Positions 5,109 to 8,015 of a stretch of 8,015 bases of DNA are shown here, one piece after another. The notes under the pieces are model-generated. The model had not been told where the DNA came from, did no database searches, and was given only the letters and a program-made list of their open reading frames with translations. Positions within the stretch are counted from its first letter, which is position 1. Each line of letters starts with the position of its first letter. The stretch is from Acidobacteriota bacterium (GTDB lineage: Bacteria; Acidobacteriota; Terriglobia; UBA7540), in NCBI GenBank assembly GCA_021828225.1, contig JAKASH010000114.1:1-8015 (forward strand). Reading direction: 5' to 3'. A program made the position numbers and the translations under genes.

Positions 5109-8015
5109 ATGATTCATCGTATTGTTCACTTTGCTCTCAATCAGCGTTTTTTCATTCTCATTCTTGTGGGGTTTCTGATCATTGGGGGTATCCTGTCGTT
5201 CGAAAGGATGCCCGTGGATGCCTACCCCGACCTTTCGCCGCCCATTGTCGAGGTCATCACCCAATGGCCGGGTCATGCCGCTGAAGAAGTCGAGCGTCTG
5301 ATCACTGTGCCCATTGAAATCCAGATGAACGGGATCCCTGGTCTCCAGACGATGCGTTCGATTTCCCTTTACGGACTTTCGGATGTCATCATGTCGTTCC
5401 GGTTCGGCACTGACAACTACTTCTGCCGCGATGTAGCCTTCAGGCGCCTGGCGGGAGTCAGTCTGCCGAGCGGTGTGACTCCCAGCCTTGCTCCGCTCTC
5501 GAGCCCCAGTGACCTGATTTACCGTTACGTGCTTCAGAGCCCTGACCGCACACCCCAGGAACTGAAGACCATTCAGGATTGGATTCTGAACCACGCGTAC
5601 CGCTCCGTTCGGGGAGTCGCCGACGACTCTGGTTTCGGCGGGACTGTCATGCAGTACCAGGTGCTGCTGGACCCCACGCAGCTTTACAGTTATCACGTTA
5701 CGGTTCCTCAGGTCCTGAACGCACTTTCGGCTAACAATGCCAATACCGGCGGGGGCTTCTATTCGCGGGGAGGACAGTTCTATTACGTTCGGGGCATCGG
5801 GCTGGTTCGGGACAGGAAGGACATCGATAACGTCGTTGTGACCAGCCACAATGGCGCGCCTGTCTTTGTCCGCGACATCGGCAAGGTGGTGATTGGGCAC
5901 GCGCCGCGTCTGGGCGAATTCGGTTTCATGAACGACAACGACGCCGTCGAGGGCGTCATCATGATGCGCACGGGAGAACAGACACAATACGTGCTCCAGC
6001 GCGTTGAGAAAGAGACCAAGTATCTGAACACCCATGTCTTGCCCAAGGACGTCAAAATCCATCCCTTCTATGACCGCAGCGGTCTGGTGGAACTGACGAC
6101 GTCGACGGTCGAGCACAATTTGCTGCGCGGAATGATTCTGGTACTTGTCGTCCTGATCTTTTTCCTGGTGAGCATTCGCGCCGCCATTATTACCGCTCTG
6201 ACAATCCCGCTCTGCTTGTTGTTTTCCTTCATCTTTCTCCACCTTAAAGGCGTGTCCGCCAACCTGCTGTCGATAGGAGCCATCGATTTCGGCATCCTCA
6301 TCGACGGCACGGTTGTCATGATGGAGAACATATACCGTGAGCTCGGATTGCGGGCAGGACAAGACTATGATTTGAAGGAAGCCATCCTTGCCGCGGCGCG
6401 CGACGTCGATCGTCCAGTCTTCTATTCCGTTGCCGTTATCATTGCGGGTTATCTGCCGATTTACGCACTGCAGGGGGCATCGGGCCGGCTCTTTCATCCC
6501 ATGGCCGACACGATGTCCTTTGCGCTGATTGGCGCTCTGCTGCTGTCTTTGACCCTGGTACCGGTTCTCATCTCTTACTGGTTCAAAGCAGGCGTAAAGG
6601 AAAGAGTAAACAGGCCTTACGAATGGGTCAAGAGGCTCTACGGGCGGCAACTGAACTGGTCCCTTAACCATCGCGGGCTGACGCTGGGGGTTGCTTTTGC
6701 GATCTTTGGCAGCGTCATGTTTCTGGCACCTACGATTGGCGGGGAGTTCATGCCGCAACTCGATGAGGGAGCTTTGTGGGTGCGCGCGACCATGCCTTAC
6801 ACGATTTCCTGGCAGGCCGCCGCCGAGATTGCCCCTCAAGTCCGCCACATTCTCATGTCCTACCCTCAGGTGACCGAGGTCGGATCAGAGCTCGGACGCC
6901 CTGACGATGGAACGGACCCTACCGGTTTCTTCAATTGCGAGTTTTACGTGGGACTTAAACCTTACAACGATAAGGTGTGGAAGACAGGCCCTATACGAAA
7001 TAAGAAAGAACTCATCGCCTCGATCAACAGCCGGCTCACGACTTTCCCGGGCATTATCTTCAACTACACTCAGCCCGCTGAGGATGCTGTTGACGAAGCC
7101 CTGACAGGGCTCAAGAGCGCTCTGGCCGTTAAAGTGTACGGCCAGAACCTGCGAGTCCTGCAGGACACGGCTCTCAAGATCAAGACCACCCTTGAGAAGG
7201 TCCCTGGCTTTACCGACCTCGTCGTGGTGCGCGAGTTGGGGCAACCCAGCCTGCTGATCCATATCGACCGGGATAAAATTGCGCGCTACGGCATCAATGT
7301 TTCCGATGTCGAGGCCGTTATCGGAGCCGCGATCGGCGGCGAGCCCGCTACACAGGTCATCCAGGGCGAAAAGCTTTTCGATTTGATCGTGCGAATGCAG
7401 CCGCAGTTCCGGGAAGATCCGCGGGCCATCGGGAATCTCCTTGTGGGTACGCCAAGCGGCCAGCAGATCCCGCTGAAGGAGTTGGCCAATATCAGTATCG
7501 GGAATGGCGCCGCATTCATCTACCGGCAGAACAACTCTCGCTACACTGGCGTTCAGTACAGCATCCAGGGCCGGGACCTGGCGGGCGCCGTCGCCGCCGG
7601 GCAGCGCGCGATTGCCCCGATTGTGAATTCCCTTCCGGAAGGTTATCGCGTCACTTGGGGCGGTGAGTACAGCGAGTATGTGGCCGCCAGAAAACAGCTT
7701 GACGTGATCGGCCCGCTGACCGTTCTGCTTATTTTCCTGATCCTTTTTGCGCTCTACGGAAACTTTAAGTTCCCTATAGCCATTGCGATCGGCGTGGTCA
7801 CAACGGAGCCGGTTGGGGCGCTGCTGGCGCTGAAGTTCAGCCATACGCCTTTCAGCGTATCGTCGGTCCTCGGACTCCTCGTGCTCATGGGCGTATCGAC
7901 GGAGATGGCGGTTGTCCTTTATTCCTACATCAACAAGTTACGCCTGGAAGGGAAAGGCATCCGGGAAGCGACGCATGAAGCTGCGTTGCTACGGTTGCGG
8001 CCCATCATGATGACG
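5109..8015 (+). CDS. czcA: Heavy-metal efflux RND transporter, CzcA family (3' end missing)
   Basis: Inner-membrane proton/metal antiporter and the engine of the tripartite pump. The frame is open from ATG 5109 to the window edge (969 codons); family members are about 1040 residues, so roughly the last 70 are missing. The N-terminus MIHRIVHFALNQRFF leads into the first helix (about 9-30), followed by the first periplasmic loop (RMPVDAYPDLSPPIVEV). Helices 2-6 lie at about 337-500. Helix 4 carries D393-F-G, D399-G and E406-N, with the spacing of the CzcA divalent-metal motif. The second periplasmic loop starts near GGEFMPQLDEGAL (E546 onward) and includes GRPDDGTDPTGF. Aligned by eye to recalled CusA, its three metal-binding Met positions are R559, N609 and E663, arguing against Cu(I)/Ag(I). 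A late helix has GVSTEMAVVLYSYI with E932. GGAA at 5094-5097 is a weak ribosome site. Zn, Co, Cd or Ni are likely substrates, but which one is not determinable here. Confidence 0.95.
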   Translation, partial: MIHRIVHFALNQRFFILILVGFLIIGGILSFERMPVDAYPDLSPPIVEVITQWPGHAAEEVERLITVPIEIQMNGIPGLQTMRSISLYGLSDVIMSFRFGTDNYFCRDVAFRRLAGVSLPSGVTPSLAPLSSPSDLIYRYVLQSPDRTPQELKTIQDWILNHAYRSVRGVADDSGFGGTVMQYQVLLDPTQLYSYHVTVPQVLNALSANNANTGGGFYSRGGQFYYVRGIGLVRDRKDIDNVVVTSHNGAPVFVRDIGKVVIGHAPRLGEFGFMNDNDAVEGVIMMRTGEQTQYVLQRVEKETKYLNTHVLPKDVKIHPFYDRSGLVELTTSTVEHNLLRGMILVLVVLIFFLVSIRAAIITALTIPLCLLFSFIFLHLKGVSANLLSIGAIDFGILIDGTVVMMENIYRELGLRAGQDYDLKEAILAAARDVDRPVFYSVAVIIAGYLPIYALQGASGRLFHPMADTMSFALIGALLLSLTLVPVLISYWFKAGVKERVNRPYEWVKRLYGRQLNWSLNHRGLTLGVAFAIFGSVMFLAPTIGGEFMPQLDEGALWVRATMPYTISWQAAAEIAPQVRHILMSYPQVTEVGSELGRPDDGTDPTGFFNCEFYVGLKPYNDKVWKTGPIRNKKELIASINSRLTTFPGIIFNYTQPAEDAVDEALTGLKSALAVKVYGQNLRVLQDTALKIKTTLEKVPGFTDLVVVRELGQPSLLIHIDRDKIARYGINVSDVEAVIGAAIGGEPATQVIQGEKLFDLIVRMQPQFREDPRAIGNLLVGTPSGQQIPLKELANISIGNGAAFIYRQNNSRYTGVQYSIQGRDLAGAVAAGQRAIAPIVNSLPEGYRVTWGGEYSEYVAARKQLDVIGPLTVLLIFLILFALYGNFKFPIAIAIGVVTTEPVGALLALKFSHTPFSVSSVLGLLVLMGVSTEMAVVLYSYINKLRLEGKGIREATHEAALLRLRPIMMT

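Noticed and set aside
4896..6848. A 650-codon open frame on the minus strand
   Set aside because: It lies opposite czcB and czcA, which have clear family motifs over the same bases. The product is very rich in His, Gln, Arg and Asp with no recognisable domain, as expected of an antisense shadow of GC-rich coding DNA.
6885..7844. A 319-codon open frame on the minus strand
   Set aside because: It is antisense to the second periplasmic loop and a late helix of czcA, with low-complexity polar composition and no domain. It is the same shadow effect.
1..8015. Search for tRNA, rRNA, CRISPR arrays, insertion sequences and transposase remnants
   Set aside because: No regularly spaced repeats, no tRNA-like cloverleaf and no transposase or integrase motifs were seen on reading both strands.

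Overview
The window is a Gram-negative chromosomal segment with every supported gene on the + strand. It falls into two functional blocks. Lipid A genes (an acyltransferase and lpxD) require an outer membrane, as does the TolC-type channel further on. The moderately high GC content and the wording of the RND proteins remind me of soil Acidobacteriota. That placement is inference from recalled family resemblance, not a search result.

Block 1 (1-1741) is lipid A assembly. It holds the 3' part of a LpxL/HtrB-family lipid A acyltransferase, cut by the left window edge, and after a 64-nt gap a complete lpxD. No fabZ or lpxA follows lpxD, so the gene is outside its common lpxD-fabZ-lpxA setting, at least on this side.

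A 359-bp non-coding gap (1742-2100) separates the blocks. It contains a short hairpin just after lpxD, a plausible sigma70-type promoter (TTGACA, 16-nt spacer, TATCGT at 1849-1876) and a leader of roughly 220 nt. The leader holds a 6-bp hairpin and an 8-bp inverted repeat whose arms lie more than 100 nt apart.

Block 2 (2101-8015) looks like a heavy-metal efflux operon. It begins with a small membrane-anchored protein with a His cluster and a CCxxC motif (2101-2463). Then come an outer-membrane channel (CzcC/TolC family), a lipoprotein periplasmic adaptor (CzcB/CusB family) whose start overlaps the channel's stop as ATGA, and an inner-membrane HME-RND pump (CzcA family) that runs off the right edge after 969 codons. 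Together the three would form a proton-driven tripartite pump exporting metal ions across both membranes.

The pump's fourth-helix motif is the divalent-metal CzcA type (DFG-x3-DG-x5-EN). The three methionines that bind Cu(I)/Ag(I) in CusA appear replaced by Arg, Asn and Glu. Yet a later helix carries a glutamate (E932) where CusA, not CzcA, has one. The least explained parts of the window are this mosaic pump signature, the small His/Cys protein at the head of the operon, and the CCTCCT-rich, AT-shifted junction before czcC.
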